64,000 nt of DNA, taken from contig JABCPU010000020.1 in NCBI GenBank assembly GCA_016800925.1, forward strand, positions 248,001 through 312,000, in the 5' to 3' direction. The notes below the pieces were generated by a model. The model ran no database searches and was not told the DNA's origin. It saw only the letters and a program-made list of their open reading frames with translations. Below are positions 31,170 through 43,095 of this stretch, in pieces. Source of the stretch: Suillus spraguei. Taxonomy: Eukaryota > Basidiomycota > Agaricomycetes > Boletales > Suillaceae. Both the position numbers and the translations under genes were made by a program. Within the stretch, counting starts at the first letter, position 1; the number at the start of each line of letters is the position of its first letter.

Positions 31170-33602
31170 CTGAATTTGAATGAAGAATATTATACATGTA
31201 AAAAACTTGAGACTAAGGTAATGGGAGTCCCCTTCGTTTGCTGTAAAGATACAACCTAGCTTGGGCTGTAGATAAACCACTGCCTAAACTAGTATGTGAG
31301 TCTTGCGCTCCATCTAGTCTGCTTCACTTGTAAGAACAAGAGTGTTTGACCCTAAAGGGGGATGCCTATTAGTATGGTCAAGTTCGAGCCTAACTTATGT
31401 GCGAAACAAGTGTCATGGTCAGCGGTAAGTTGCTGCGGTCAGCGATGATACTGCCGGAACTAGTGTCGTGTGTAGCGGTGCTTCCGTGGTCAAGATAAGG
31501 TCAGTAACAGTTGCATCGAGCGAGCGATGTCGAGCGGTGATCTCAGCGGTAGTGGTAAGGTTGCAAGCAGTGCAAGGAAACAGTAAAGAAGTCCACAGTA
31601 CTTTCAGCAGTAAAGTAGCGGAGCGTGAGAAGTTCAGTCGAAGTAACAATCAAAAATCCAGCAGTATGCCAGCGGTAACGGAGAATGAGCATGACGTATT
31701 AACGAGCGATAAGGAAACTTTAAAGACTAAGTCCACTACTGGGTTGATCCAGAGCTAGACAATAATCCTGACCTATAGTACATGCAATGGTGTAAAATCA
31801 GGTACTGTATCGTGTGGGGTACGTGGTGCTTATATCCTAAATTGTATGTACTCGGAATACTCTAGGCGAGATCAGTAGCGCTGGAGTGTAGTAACTGCCG
31901 TAAGTAAAAATAGCGCGAGGCACTGCAGCACGAGGCAACATGTAATAAGGCTTGCCATGGAATCAGTGATAATGAACAGAAAACAAACTACACACCAAAT
32001 GGAGCTATGCGGACGCAGCAAGGACATGGAAGGACATCGGTTCGTGGAATGAGGTGCGGCAGTCGGTATGGTGTGCAGTAAGCGTGGGATGCTGCCAGTA
32101 CTGCTAAAGGGGTAAGACGGCCATGGACAAGTGGTAACTCCTGTAGACGTGAGATGAGTGTCAAAATATGGGGTTTTAAGCCCAGCGCCAATATGTTCGT
32201 TACATCACGCTCCTCAAGATAGTCAGCCCACATCACCTCTGCAATCACCTCCTGACGAGCATCCGCTCGCCTTCTCTCAGCAGTATCTGCCAGTCCGTCA
32301 CCAAGTGTTCCATATCCTCCAATGTCATCCTCCATGAAATCATACTCATGGTCAAGGGCGAGGTCGAGCAGGTCAGGATTGTACCTTCATACAAAGTTGT
32401 GAATAGCACAGAGCACTGCTGGGATTCGAGCCTGAACATGCATGCTATATTCTGGTGCAAGCATCAAAATGCGCCACTGCCACTTCAACACACCAAAGAT
32501 CTGTTCAACGATATTGCGAAGTGCCGCATGTCAAAGATTGAACAATTCTTTGGGATCTCGTAGTCTAGGACAAAGTAATTTAATACAAAAACAAATCTAG
32601 AATATATAAACTCACATAATATTTGCTTGGCGCCATTCTTTCAAATGATAGTGCACACCTTGGTAAGGTACAAGAAGGGCGTCACATGTACCAAATCCTG
32701 CATCAGCAAGAAGATACTTGTGCACAGGCATACGCAAGTCATGAGACCGTGCATCATTCCATATGGTAGTGTTGGCAGCTGAGCCATCACAGCCTGTGAG
32801 CAAGTATGTGAAATAAAAATCTAGGTCACATATAAAAAGACAATTTTGAGACAAAAATCCCTTTTGGTTGCGCAGGACAGTATGGTGCTCAAGTGATGCA
32901 AAGACCTAAATATGAGTACCATCAACAGCACCAATGCATTGATCAAAGAATCTGAAGCGTGGGTCATTGCAGATTGCTGCAGAAATGGGAGTATGTTCAT
33001 TTGGAAACCAGACATTTGCAGTGTAGAAGGGAGGGGACAAAAAGAAAACAAGCATGCACTTGAAATATCTGTGAAAATCATCAGCCTACTGTTCATCTCA
33101 AATTATTGACATACTTACCTTGTAATTGTGTCTGGAGAATGCTGCAACTACTCACCAACATGACGAGAAGAGAGCCCTGTAATACACATATACAAAAATA
33201 TTCCAAGTTGCTCTTCAACAGTGATGCCATGGCGGGACTGACAAATCCATGTCGCTGAAGAACTTCTAATAGCTCCTCAAATGTTTGAAAGTCGATGCCG
33301 AAATTGTGTTTGATTTGGTCTGGGTGACCACTGATGAGCTCATATACCCATGCTTTTCCAGTCAGGATAGATGTATGATATGGGATCTTTTCTGTGCATG
33401 ATAAGAATAAGAGGTTATAAAGGCATGAAATCTGAGCAACAGCAATTGTGATGATGACCATGACGATTTGACGTCGTTGATGTACATTGTTCCATGTTTG
33501 TGCTTCAAGGTCCATATGGATGCAGCAACTGTAATTATCTATACCAGATTCAATGCTATATACTGTCCTAGTACTGATTATCGATGATCTCTTATCGAAC
33601 AT
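31170..33602 (-). pseudogene. Harbinger DDE transposase, split by element D2
   Basis: The N-terminal part (33402-33230) reads IPYHTSILTGKAWVYELISG, HPDQIKHNFGIDFQTFEELL and a helix-turn-helix-like region. The catalytic part follows across small introns: a GTHI motif with its Asp (about 32920), LRMPVHKYLLADAGFG (32740-32690), and NIVEQIFGVLK (about 32510) carrying the Glu. The C-terminal tail (YDFMEDDIGGYG..WADYLEERD) is cut at 32204 by the family D element. Frameshifts near 33200 and 32900 and in-frame stops make it inactive. Confidence 0.85.
31242..32204. mobile_element. Family D LTR-like element, copy 2
   Basis: It starts TGTAAAGATACAACC and ends TTCGTTACA (963 bp). It aligns with 25680-26482 but carries an extra segment at about 31978-32123. 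The flanks are TTTGC and TCACG, with no duplication. It interrupts the Harbinger transposase gene. Confidence 0.78.
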
Positions 33603-33630
33603 ATGTCACATGTTCTCATCACGTGCATCA

Positions 33631-33684
33631 CATGCAGATTTGAACCTGGAATTTTGAACCCAGAGTCGCTGTCCAAACAGCACC
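33631..33684 (-). repeat. Harbinger right terminal inverted repeat
   Basis: It ends GCTGTCCAAACAGCACC followed by the TTA duplication. It is the inverse of 28245-28298 with a few mismatches. Confidence 0.9.
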
Positions 33685-34017
33685 TTAGCTTCTCAAACAA
33701 TAATGATATTCTCAATGCAGATCCCGTAGTGTCTGTCAGCATAGTAGCCTGATTCTGGCACAAATAATGGCACATTCATTGCATTACTTAGTCCATTGAC
33801 CATTTGAAACAGTAACAGTCATGCCCACTTTCAAAGAGATGCTGTTGTATGCTGGAGGTGTGTGTGAGCAGGAAAACTAAGAAGTGCATTATGAAACAAA
33901 CCTATACAGGTGCAGACTGTGCGAGCACTTTGCATTATATCAACATCCTGTGCTATCTAGAAGGAGCCTGACTTACCTTCATGAACATTAAGTTTGAGTA
34001 CTGGGTGACCAACGCCA
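33685..34017 (-). pseudogene. Xaa-Pro aminopeptidase copy, piece 3
   Basis: On the minus strand this matches the intact gene from about 42,498 to 42,836. It includes the exon ending FLNVHEG, the following intron (GTAAGTCA..TGCAAAG) and the exon coding [13 protein letters not shown]. It carries many transitions and lacks sequence upstream of the GTGHG region. With pieces 1 and 2 it forms one duplicate of the gene's 3' third. Confidence 0.87.
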
Positions 34018-34552
34018 TGCCAACACTTTAGTATCATGTGACGGTGGCAGCGCAGCCTTCTTCGGAACCGTGATCACCCCATCACACTTATCTTTGACAT
34101 ATCACACTCGGTACAATTTCCAAGGTCAACTTTAATGGTTTCTTCGGCTCCGTAATAGTCTTGGCTGCGACGCCTTTGTCTGCTTGGTTCTTTGTTGTTA
34201 CACCACTTCTTGGAGTATTCAAGAGCGTAGTTTCAACACGTCTTTTTTCTAGCTCTGAACCGATCACATTTTCGTTGGACTCAATATTCTGCGCCGTCAA
34301 ACTCTATTCCAAACGCTTACTCAGATAACCCATATTTTCTCAGCGTCTCTGTTGAGGTCCGAGCTGTTTGGCGTCAGTCATAATCTAATCTCAAGGTTCG
34401 AAAAATCGAAGCATCTAAATTTGCATTACTTGGCCTCGTGTTAGACACGTTGCTCCGATACCAAAGGATACAAGAACGCTATTCAGCGGACAAGGAACAA
34501 GTACTTTTAAAGTACCCTCTCTTCTTGTCCTGGCACCTGTCACTCATTTGTT
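34018..34552. other. Intergenic stretch upstream of the helicase
   Basis: This is the boundary between the transposon graveyard and the host genes. I see no gene. It should hold the promoter of the helicase gene; CT-rich sequence lies at about 34515-34545. Confidence 0.5.
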
Positions 34553-37500
34553 ATGGTCAAAATTTGTCCGCAGTTGGAAGCTCACGGAGCTTGCACTGAT
34601 ACCCATTGCACAGGGTACCATGATGTCCATCTCTGCGAGTTATGTGGTGTTTTCTGCGCGTCTACTAAGTGGTACGAAGCCCACCTAGCCAGTAAAAAAC
34701 ATCGCCGTAAATTGGCTGGCCATGATGGAAGTCAATACCACTGCACTACTTGTGACACCATCATTTCTGGTCACAAGTCTTGGGGTCAACATGTCCAAGG
34801 TAAACGACATCGCAGAAACGCGCAGAATCAGGATGCATTGCCTGAGGTAGCTCCAGCTATTCCTGAGGCGTTCCCTGGCAGGGTATTCTGTGGTGTCTGT
34901 GACAAACACATCCCGGAACGCTTGTGGCCTTCTCATCCTCAATCCCTCGATCATCGCAGGAAGGAGGGTTACACTGCGTTCAAAACTGCCCTCGAGGAAG
35001 CTGAGAAGGACAAACATGGCATCGTTCTCTCGGAAGGACTAGATTTTGGGATTATAGAAAATGTTGATGCCGCGCGGGGAGTACTACGAACTTTGACAAT
35101 AGAGTCCACAGTGCCCTCATCGCGAATTACCATTAAGAAGGTATCTTTGTCCTCCTCGTTCGTTGGCGGGCAATCTTCGTGAGCTCTTTTACCCTTTTGT
35201 CGATTTGATCACCGAATCCAGTTACTTCCCTGGTAGGTTTACTATTACAACCACAGCAGAAGGTGCAATATTGACACATCGTCGTTCGACTACGGTCGGC
35301 GTACGGTTTTCAACACCTCACTCTGGGCGTATGGATGATCGTCTTGAAATCGTCTTCGAAGACACAACACTGCATGTATCCTTCGTCATCGCTAGGCCGC
35401 TGAAGGCCATTGTAGGCAGCCAAGCCGATTATGAGTTGTTGAAACCAGTTGCTCCCTTCCAACCTCGCCGGCGAACTCGCACGCAGCCTGAGACGCAGGT
35501 AGTGTCGGGTGTCCCTCCACCTTCTAAAAACATCATCGAGTACACTATCAAGTTGCCTAAGGCGCAGCCATCGGATTCACTCTTAGCTGCATTATCAGAA
35601 ACGTCATCTGGAAAGGCTCTGGACCACGTCGGGAGAGTCTTCCTCCCGAAGGTAATTGATTCCTCAACGTATTCGCGCTACTTCAAGACACTACTTTGGA
35701 CGGAGGAACACCGCATGGAGTGAGTAGTGTTGTATATTGATTTATCTCTATTCTTATGAGTTTTTAAGGCGTGATTTGGAACACTATGATATGCATGACG
35801 CTCAGCTAGAACGTCACGGGCTGTATTATCAGTGAGCACACTGGTATTTTGCAAGGGTTCAAGCTCATCGCGTTGTAGTTTGGACGTTCCTGGGTTGGCG
35901 GAAAAACGCCCAAGTGTTTTGATTGGTTTGGGTGTCTCCTTATCTTGTCCTTACTGTCATTCATCGTGCTCTCAGGAGATCGTTTTCTTGTCCAAAAACA
36001 TGGAGCTGTCGAAGGCCACTGGTACGAAGGCCATGTTCATTTTGTTCGACAGGCGTCCGTCGGATTACGATTTGATGGGTCATCTCGTGGCTGGTCTCAG
36101 CAACAGCGGTATACCGTACGATTCAAGCTCAACCGCATTCCTATGCGTCGTCAACACCAGGCGCTGGACACTGCATTTGCGTCCGATAAGTTTTTGTTCC
36201 CTCGAAAGGCGCACATTTTACCGCTTGCCTCTCGTCTTGGCATAGGCCCTATTACGCCATTTAATCCGCTGATTGCAACGAACCCACCTCAGCTTCAAGC
36301 TATCACATCTATCCTCCTGCAGCAACCGGGTTCAGCACCGTTTGCTGTTTTTGGTCCCCCAGGCACTGGCAAGACTATAACGATAGTAGAAGCCATGAAA
36401 CAACTGCTCAAGCATAAACCACATACACGTATTCTTGCTACGGCACCCAGCAACTCTGCCGCTGACATCATTGCGTCCCGGCTGGCGTCCACCCTCGGAC
36501 CCGATGAACTTTTCCGACTTTATGCACCATCAAGACACTTCGACCAAGCCCCAGATGAGTTGCAGCGCTACACACACAAAAAGAGACTGGAAGGGGAAGA
36601 CAAGAGCTGTTTCTCTGTCCCACCTATCCCGATCCTCAAGCGCTTCAAAGTTATCGTGTGCACATGCGTCTCCGCGTCTATACCGTACGGTATTGGCATC
36701 CCCCGCGGACATTTTACGCATATCTTCGTTGACGAAGCTGGTCAAGCGACTGAACCTGAAGTGATGATCGGCATCAAGACGATGGCAGACAATGCGACGA
36801 ACATCGTCTTGGCAGGAGATCCGAAGCAGTTAGGACCTATCATCCGGTCTAACATTGCAAGACAGCTTGGGCTGGAGAAAAGCTATCTCGAACGTCTGAT
36901 GTCGATGGATGCATACGAAGCTCAAAGTGGTCATGGCCTGAGGTGATCATAGTTCATGTATTTCCTTCGAATTCGTTCAGGTTACTAATCTATGAGCAGT
37001 GTTGTCAAGCTTGTGAAAAACTTCCGCTCGCATCCCGCGATTTTAAAGTTTCCCAATGAGCGATTCTACCGGAATGATCTTGAGTCCTGTGGCAACAAGA
37101 ACGTCATACGCGCTTTCGAAGGCTGGAACAAGCTGCCTTCTAAGAAATTCCCGATTATCTTCCACTCGATATCTGGGAAGGATGATCAAGAGGCTACATC
37201 ACCCTCGTTCTTCAATATTGACGAGGTTACTCAAGTTCGCAAGTACATTCAACTCCTCCGAGACGATCGACAGATCAGAGTGGGTGAGTGAATACACGCA
37301 CTCAGTGTCATCCACAATTACAACGATACAACAGCTCACAATGAGATTGGCATAATCACTCCCTATCACGCTCAATGCGTCAAGGTTCGCAAGATACTTA
37401 GTGGCATAGCTGATGAGGTCAAAGTCGGCAGCGTAGAAGAATTCCAGGGTCAGGTGGGCAAATTTCGAAGCTTACATCGTTCTGTGACTGATTCTAGTTA

Positions 37501-37988
37501 CTAGGAACGACGGGTCATCATCATATCGACAGTCAGGAGTAGTCGAAAATCCGTTGAGTTTGATCTCAAACACACCCTTGGCTTCGTTGCGAACCCGAGG
37601 CGCTTCAATGGTTAGTGGATCGTCATTCTTGAAAAAAGAAATACTCACATCGCTCTCAGTTGCTGTGACTCGAGCACAAGCTTTGCTGATTGTGATTGGA
37701 GACCCAAACGTCTTGTCCTTGGATCCCCTCTGGCGGTCGTTCCTAAATTATGTACACTTGAACGGCGGGTGGGCCGGCCCTGGACCGACATGGGACACGA
37801 CAGAGACAGTAGATGAGAATGGCGAATATGATCAACATATCCAAGCGGCTGCAATGACGGATATGAATCTTCTTACTCGGAGGATTGAGCAGGTTGTGGC
37901 AGAGAATATGCAGACTGACACGGACAGCGAAGATGATGATAACGACGATGATGCAAACATTGACAGACCGTGGAGGGAGCTGGAGTAG
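34553..37988 (+). CDS. Zinc-finger MOV10/SDE3-like RNA helicase (SF1)
   Basis: The nine-exon model is 34553-35140, 35184-35719, 35769-35831, 35879-35925, 35976-36942, 37000-37283, 37335-37453, 37505-37610 and 37660-37988. It sums to 3039 nt (1012 residues) in frame. The N-terminal 130 residues have a CCCH-like motif and two C2H2-type fingers ([37 protein letters not shown]), then a third (CGVCDKHIP). The helicase core has GPPGTGKT (about residue 538), DEAGQ (about 663), [24 protein letters not shown] and VTRAQ, followed by an acidic tail. MOV10/SDE3 helicases act in RNA silencing and transposon control in animals and plants; a similar role here is inference. The short first intron (43 nt) is the least certain junction. 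Confidence 0.88.
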
Positions 37989-38231
37989 GCTTTCTGGTTG
38001 TGATGTTCGATATTCCTTGTAATTTTCCTTGCAATGTTTTCGAGTGCTTAGCGCTTGAATTCTGCTACTGTCTCACGCTCGATGCCCAGGCGGTGTTAGT
38101 ACTGCATTCCCAAATTGGGGATACCTACAAGTCGTCGTGGACTTCACTCAGAATTTCGTAACTCTTTTTCGCGCAGACTGTGTCTCCTCTCTTTCGCCTT
38201 CGCTTTCACGTCCGTGTTCTTCTGTCACATT

Positions 38232-39808
38232 ATGGTTGAGGACAAGTACATCGGATTGGCTCTGGCAGTCTCCAGCTCATTAGCCATCGGAACGAGTTTC
38301 ATCATTACAAAGAAGGTTCTACGGTTGAACTGTTGAATTGCCCGGAAACTAAATGGTCCTCGACGCAGGGACTTACTGATGCAGGAGCACGAAATCCATC
38401 TGCCTCCAACGACTATGCTTACCTCCGGAATCCAATATGGTGGGCTGGGATTTCAACCTGTGAGTCTCGCCAATCGAGCTGTCGAAATATCACTTTAGCT
38501 CAACGATTGCATAGTGGTGCTTGGAGAAAGTGATAATCCTCTCTTACCCCTTTGTCCAGCTGATAATGAAGTCCGTAGTTGCAAACTTCGCTGCTTACAC
38601 TTTTGCTCCCCCGATATTGGTGACACCATTAGGCGCACTTAGCGTGCTGATCGGGTGAGCATGTTATAGGTTTTACAACTCCATCAGCTGATATTATCCA
38701 GTGCCATATTGGCGTCTTTCCTGCTCAACGAGGAGCTCGGCATCTAGGGCGGACAGGGTGTGCCCTGTGCCTTATTGGTTCTTTAATCATTGTTCTCCAT
38801 GCACCGCCAGACAAAGAGGTTCAGACTGTGGACGAGATCTTACAATATGCTATACAGCCCGGTTGGTCGCAATCTTCTCCGATTGTCATAACACTGACCA
38901 GTTTTCAGGTTTCATGCTGTATTGTTTTACTGTTTTTGTATTCTCGCTCGTCATGATATTTGGTGTCGCCCCACGCTACGGGCGCTCAAATCCGCTTGTT
39001 TACATATCTATATGCTCCGTGGTTGGTTCCGTGTCTGTCATGGCCATCAAGGGTTTTGGTGTAGCCATCAAACTCACATTTAGCGGGAACAACCAGTTCA
39101 CTCATCCAAGCACATATGCGTTCGGTATAGTTGTCGTTGGGTGCATTTTGGTGCAGATGAATTTCTTCAATAAAGCATTGGACACATTCTCTACAAATGT
39201 GTATGTCCGTTCCGCACACCTTTTTAATGGAATATTCACCATTTTACAGTGTAAATCCCATGTATTATGTTGGGTTTTCTACGGCGACGATAGTGGCGTC
39301 CCTTATCCTGTTCCAAGGATTTAATACGACCGACGGCACAAATACCGTTACACTCCTCGCTGGGTTCATTGTCACTTTCCTTGGCGTTCACCTCCTGAAT
39401 CTCTCACGGAAATCCGATCCCCCAAGTATGCCCAATGGTCACTCCACACTGGAAAGCGGTCTCATGAATCCCCGCATCAGCCTCCAGGGTCGCATGTCTC
39501 ATGATGGGTGGGGTGGTTTATCCGAAGTACAACCAGACGGCGCCCTGCAGTCCTCTGGCCACGGCCGCCGTTCTTCACTCTATCGCGCACAGAGCACGAC
39601 ATTGTTCAACGCCTTTGAAGATGAAACAGCTGATAACGTGCCGTTATCTCAGTTGCGGGAGAGCGAAGAAGAGTATGAGTATGATAGTGATGTAGATGAA
39701 CGGACTCGATTGCATTCAGAGCGTCCGATACGACCGAGTGTCTCTCGAAGTCATAGCAATTCCCCAGCGCTGCAGGGCAGCGCACGGAATTCTCCTCGAC
39801 CTTCATGA
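38232..39808 (+). CDS. NIPA-type magnesium transporter, with an apparent frame break
   Basis: The start MVEDKYIGLALAVSSSLAIG leads into the membrane-spanning NIPA fold. Visible blocks are SFIITKKGLTDAG, LRNPIWWAG, ANFAAYTFAPPILVTPLGAL, SFLLNEELG, GSLIIVLHAPPDKE and NPLVYISICSVVGSVSVMAI, then FNKALDTFSTNVVNPMYYVGF. A polar Ser-rich C-terminus follows. NIPA proteins carry Mg2+ across membranes with about nine helices. Exons are about 38232-38315, 38369-38473, 38561-38654, 38702-38850, 38909-39200 and 39250-39808. Two oddities appear: the exon 2/3 join is one base off, and after LNEELG (about 38744) a base seems missing, giving ATC TAG. Either the gene is newly broken or these are sequence errors. 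Confidence 0.82.
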
Positions 39809-39983
39809 AACTAGCATAGTTATACCCTCTTTCTTAGCGGACTATATAATAGATTTCAATTTCTTGTCTAACTTACTCGAACCTTTGTGAAGAGCTGAGT
39901 ACCGTTGAGTGAACCGAACAGGTGACCACTTGGAGTCTTGGATGTGAGAACAAGTTCCTGGTTCAGGTGCCTTTGTAGAACAC

Positions 39984-42900
39984 ATGTGGTCTCGATGTAG
40001 CCCAGCCTTGCGTGTGCATAGGCATCGATATCTCACCCCTGCATTTGCTCAGACTATCCGGTTCTCATCTGGTTCAACGACGATCATGGGCGGAATTGGG
40101 ACTCGTACCGTCGACACTACCGAGCGGCTGGCGAAGCTACGAGACCTGTTGAAGAAGCCAGAGAACAACGTCAAGGCGTTCGTGGTTCCTAGCGAGGATC
40201 AGCGTAGGCACACGCATCATGTCTAACAGAAGTGTTTCTGAACCTTGTTCTGAAGATTTTAGCGAGTATCCTGCACATTCGGATGAGCGTAGGGCATTCA
40301 TTTCAGGTTTCAACGGTTCAGCCGGTGAGAACATGCCACGATTTCAGATTGACGATATCTGATATGAGAATCGTACGGTAGGGTGCGCTATCATCACCCT
40401 CAGGGATGCTTTCCTCTTCACAGATGGGAGATACTTTTTGCAAGCTTCCCAGCAGCTTGACAGGTATTGTCTAGATCATTTAATTTTGATTCCGTTCTTC
40501 CTCACGAGATATGTCCTCAGCAACTGGAAGCTTATGAAACAGGGTTTACCAGGTATAGTACTTCGTTCATCATGTTCATATCTTTTGACTTACTTGAGAG
40601 GAAGACGTGCCCACATGGCAGGAATTTCTCTCCAAAGTCAATCCTTCCTGTCCTTTTGGAACCCTGCGCTGATCGGATACTATGACAGCACCTTAAGCAA
40701 GGAACCCGGATTGGCATTGATCCTACGCTTATTTCAGCTGGTGCGGGTGTCACCACTTCTCCTTATTTAGCTAACCGATCGCAGTGGATGCTCAAAATCT
40801 CAAGAAATCTCTTGAACCTAGGGGATCTGAGCTTGTATCTCTCCAGCAAAACCCTGTTGACATCGTCTGGGGCAAGGACCGGCCCCCGTGTCCTCACAAC
40901 CGCGTTTTCCCTTTGGACGTCAAATATGCCGGTCAGCATAGTATGGCCGTGCATAGTTTAAGACTAACGTTTTGAACAGGGGAATCATTCCAGGACAAGC
41001 TTCAGCGTTTGCGGGAAGAAATCGCTAACAAAGATGCTGTCGCTTCTGTTGTTACGCTTCTTGACGAAGTCGCGTGGCTTTTCAACCTTCGCGGCACTGA
41101 TATTGACTTCAACCCTGGTAATTGCAGGCCACTGTCACGCTGATGTAGTTTCTCAAGGAACATTCTCTAGTCTTCTTCGCATATGCTATTGTCACTCCGA
41201 CGAAGGCAATACTTTTTATGGATGACGCTCAAGCCCAGCCCAGTATCAAGACGTTCCTGAGCTCTCATGTTGAGATCCGTCCATATGAGTTTTTCATCCC
41301 TTCTTTGAAGGAGCTCACTGCGACCCTTGGGGCTAACAAAGAGAAAGTGAGTCATTTGATGCACGTTCAAAATCAATTCTGATTGTCCGCTTTAGCCCAT
41401 ATTACTGGGTGATAAAACTAGTCTAGCCGTGGTTGAAGCAATCGGAGAAGTACGTACCTTGTTGCAGTTTGCGACAACCACCAACTGTTTTCTGATCAAA
41501 TACAGGAGAATGCCGTCCTCATTCCGTCACCAGTGGCTGCTATGAAGGCAATAAAGAATGAGACAGAGATCGAGGGATTCCGAAAATGTCACATCCGCGA
41601 TGGCGCTGCCCTAATCCGTTATTTTGCCTGGTTGGAGGAACAACTTGACGAAGGTGTTGAGCTAAACGAAAGCCAGGGCGCAGATAAGCTCGAGGAATTC
41701 AGATCGTCAGTGTGGATGATATTTTATATTGTTGCAGCTCACCTCCTAGTAGCGAGCTGGACTTGTTCCGTGGACTGTCGTTCCCAACAATATCGTCTAC
41801 TGGACCTAATGCTGGTGCGCGAACTTGGGTGAGATAAATCACACGCTGACTATTGCACAGCCGTGATACATTATTCACCGGACCCACATGACTGTGCGAT
41901 CATTAAAAAGGATCAGGTGTGTTATCCAGATCAACGCGAACCATACTTATACAGAATGTTAGATATATTTATGTGATTCTGGAGGTAGGGTTATTTCTGT
42001 TCACAATGATACATCTTTCACGAGAACATCATCAGGACAATATCTTGACGGAACGACTGATGTGACCCGGACATTGGTAGGCAAATTTATCGATGGTAAT
42101 CAAAAGGGTTTACCTCAAGACTTCCTCACAGCATTTTGGCACACCTACTGATGAGGAGAAACGAGCTTTCACACGTGTTTTGCAGGGTCATATTTCAATC
42201 GATACTGCTGTTTTCCCAATTGGCACCTCAGGTGCGTCCACCTTCCCATTTCTCTTTGATTCAGCCTGACGAAATATCAGGTTTCATTATGTGAATGATT
42301 TGCTTCTGACACTGTCGGACCGAATTGCTCAAGTTGATTTGACCTCAGTGACTCATTTGCAAGACGAGCGCTATGGCAAGAGGGATGGGGTAAGCTATTC
42401 GTTCTTGAGCCCTATTGCAATGCCCTGATTGAATCTACAGATTACAGGTAGTTCCTCATCGCTCAAGGTCGTTACACTTTCATAATACTTGAATATAGAC
42501 ATGGGACTGGTCATGGTGTTGGTCACTTCCTTAACGTTCATGAAGGTAAGTCAAGCTCCTCTTAGATAGCATAAGATGTTCACATGCTGCAAAGGCCCGC
42601 ACGGTATCGGCACTCGCATAGGTTTGCTTCATAATGCACTTCTTAGTCTTCCTGCTCATCCACACTTCCAGCGTACAACAGCACCTCGTTGAAAGCGGGC
42701 ATGACTGTTTCGAATGGTGAGTGGACTGAATAATATAAAGAACAAGCCAATATTTGCTCCAGAACCGGGTTACTATGCCGACGGACGCTACGGGATCCGC
42801 GTTGAAAACGTCGTTATCGTTCGAGAGGCTAAGACACCAAATAACTTTGGGAATGGATACCTTTGTTTTGAACATGTAACGATGGTGAGTGGGAAGAGAG

Positions 42901-43095
42901 GGACTGTGTCTCGATAAGCTAACGCCGAAGTAGTGTCCCATCCAAACGAAGTTGATCGATTTCTCAGTTTTGACCGCGCAGGAAAAGGAGTGGCTCAATT
43001 TGTATCATGCGGAGACGCTGGAGAAGGTAGGACCTTTACTCCGTAACGATCTGCGCGCTCTTCAGTGGCTAGAAAGAGAGTGCTCTCCTGTGTAG
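39984..43095 (+). CDS. Xaa-Pro aminopeptidase P (M24B family)
   Basis: This metallopeptidase removes N-terminal residues before proline. Recognisable blocks across about 15 exons are [15 protein letters not shown] and VPSEDQ, then [49 protein letters not shown] and [20 protein letters not shown]. These are followed by [34 protein letters not shown] (first metal-ligand Asp pair), [18 protein letters not shown] (ligand His), [20 protein letters not shown] (ligand Glu), ENVVIV and FEHVTM. The C-terminus is WLERECSPV, stop at 43093. The first 30 residues are rich in Arg, Ser and Leu with no acidic residues, like a mitochondrial presequence. A second ATG at 40087 would give a cytosolic form. The join between GTSG and RRALWQEGW (about 42235-42350) cannot be resolved in frame. 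Confidence 0.87.

Larger units (their letters stand above)
28245..33684. mobile_element. PIF/Harbinger DNA transposon, 5440 bp
   Basis: Inverted ends start GGTGCTGTTTGGACAGC and match for about 54 bp with few differences. The 3-bp duplication TTA is at 28242-28244 and 33685-33687, as expected for this superfamily. It encodes the usual pair, a Myb/SANT-like protein (plus) and a DDE transposase (minus), converging on a minisatellite. Both genes are broken. A solo LTR (28969) and a family D element (31242) are inserted in it. Confidence 0.92.
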
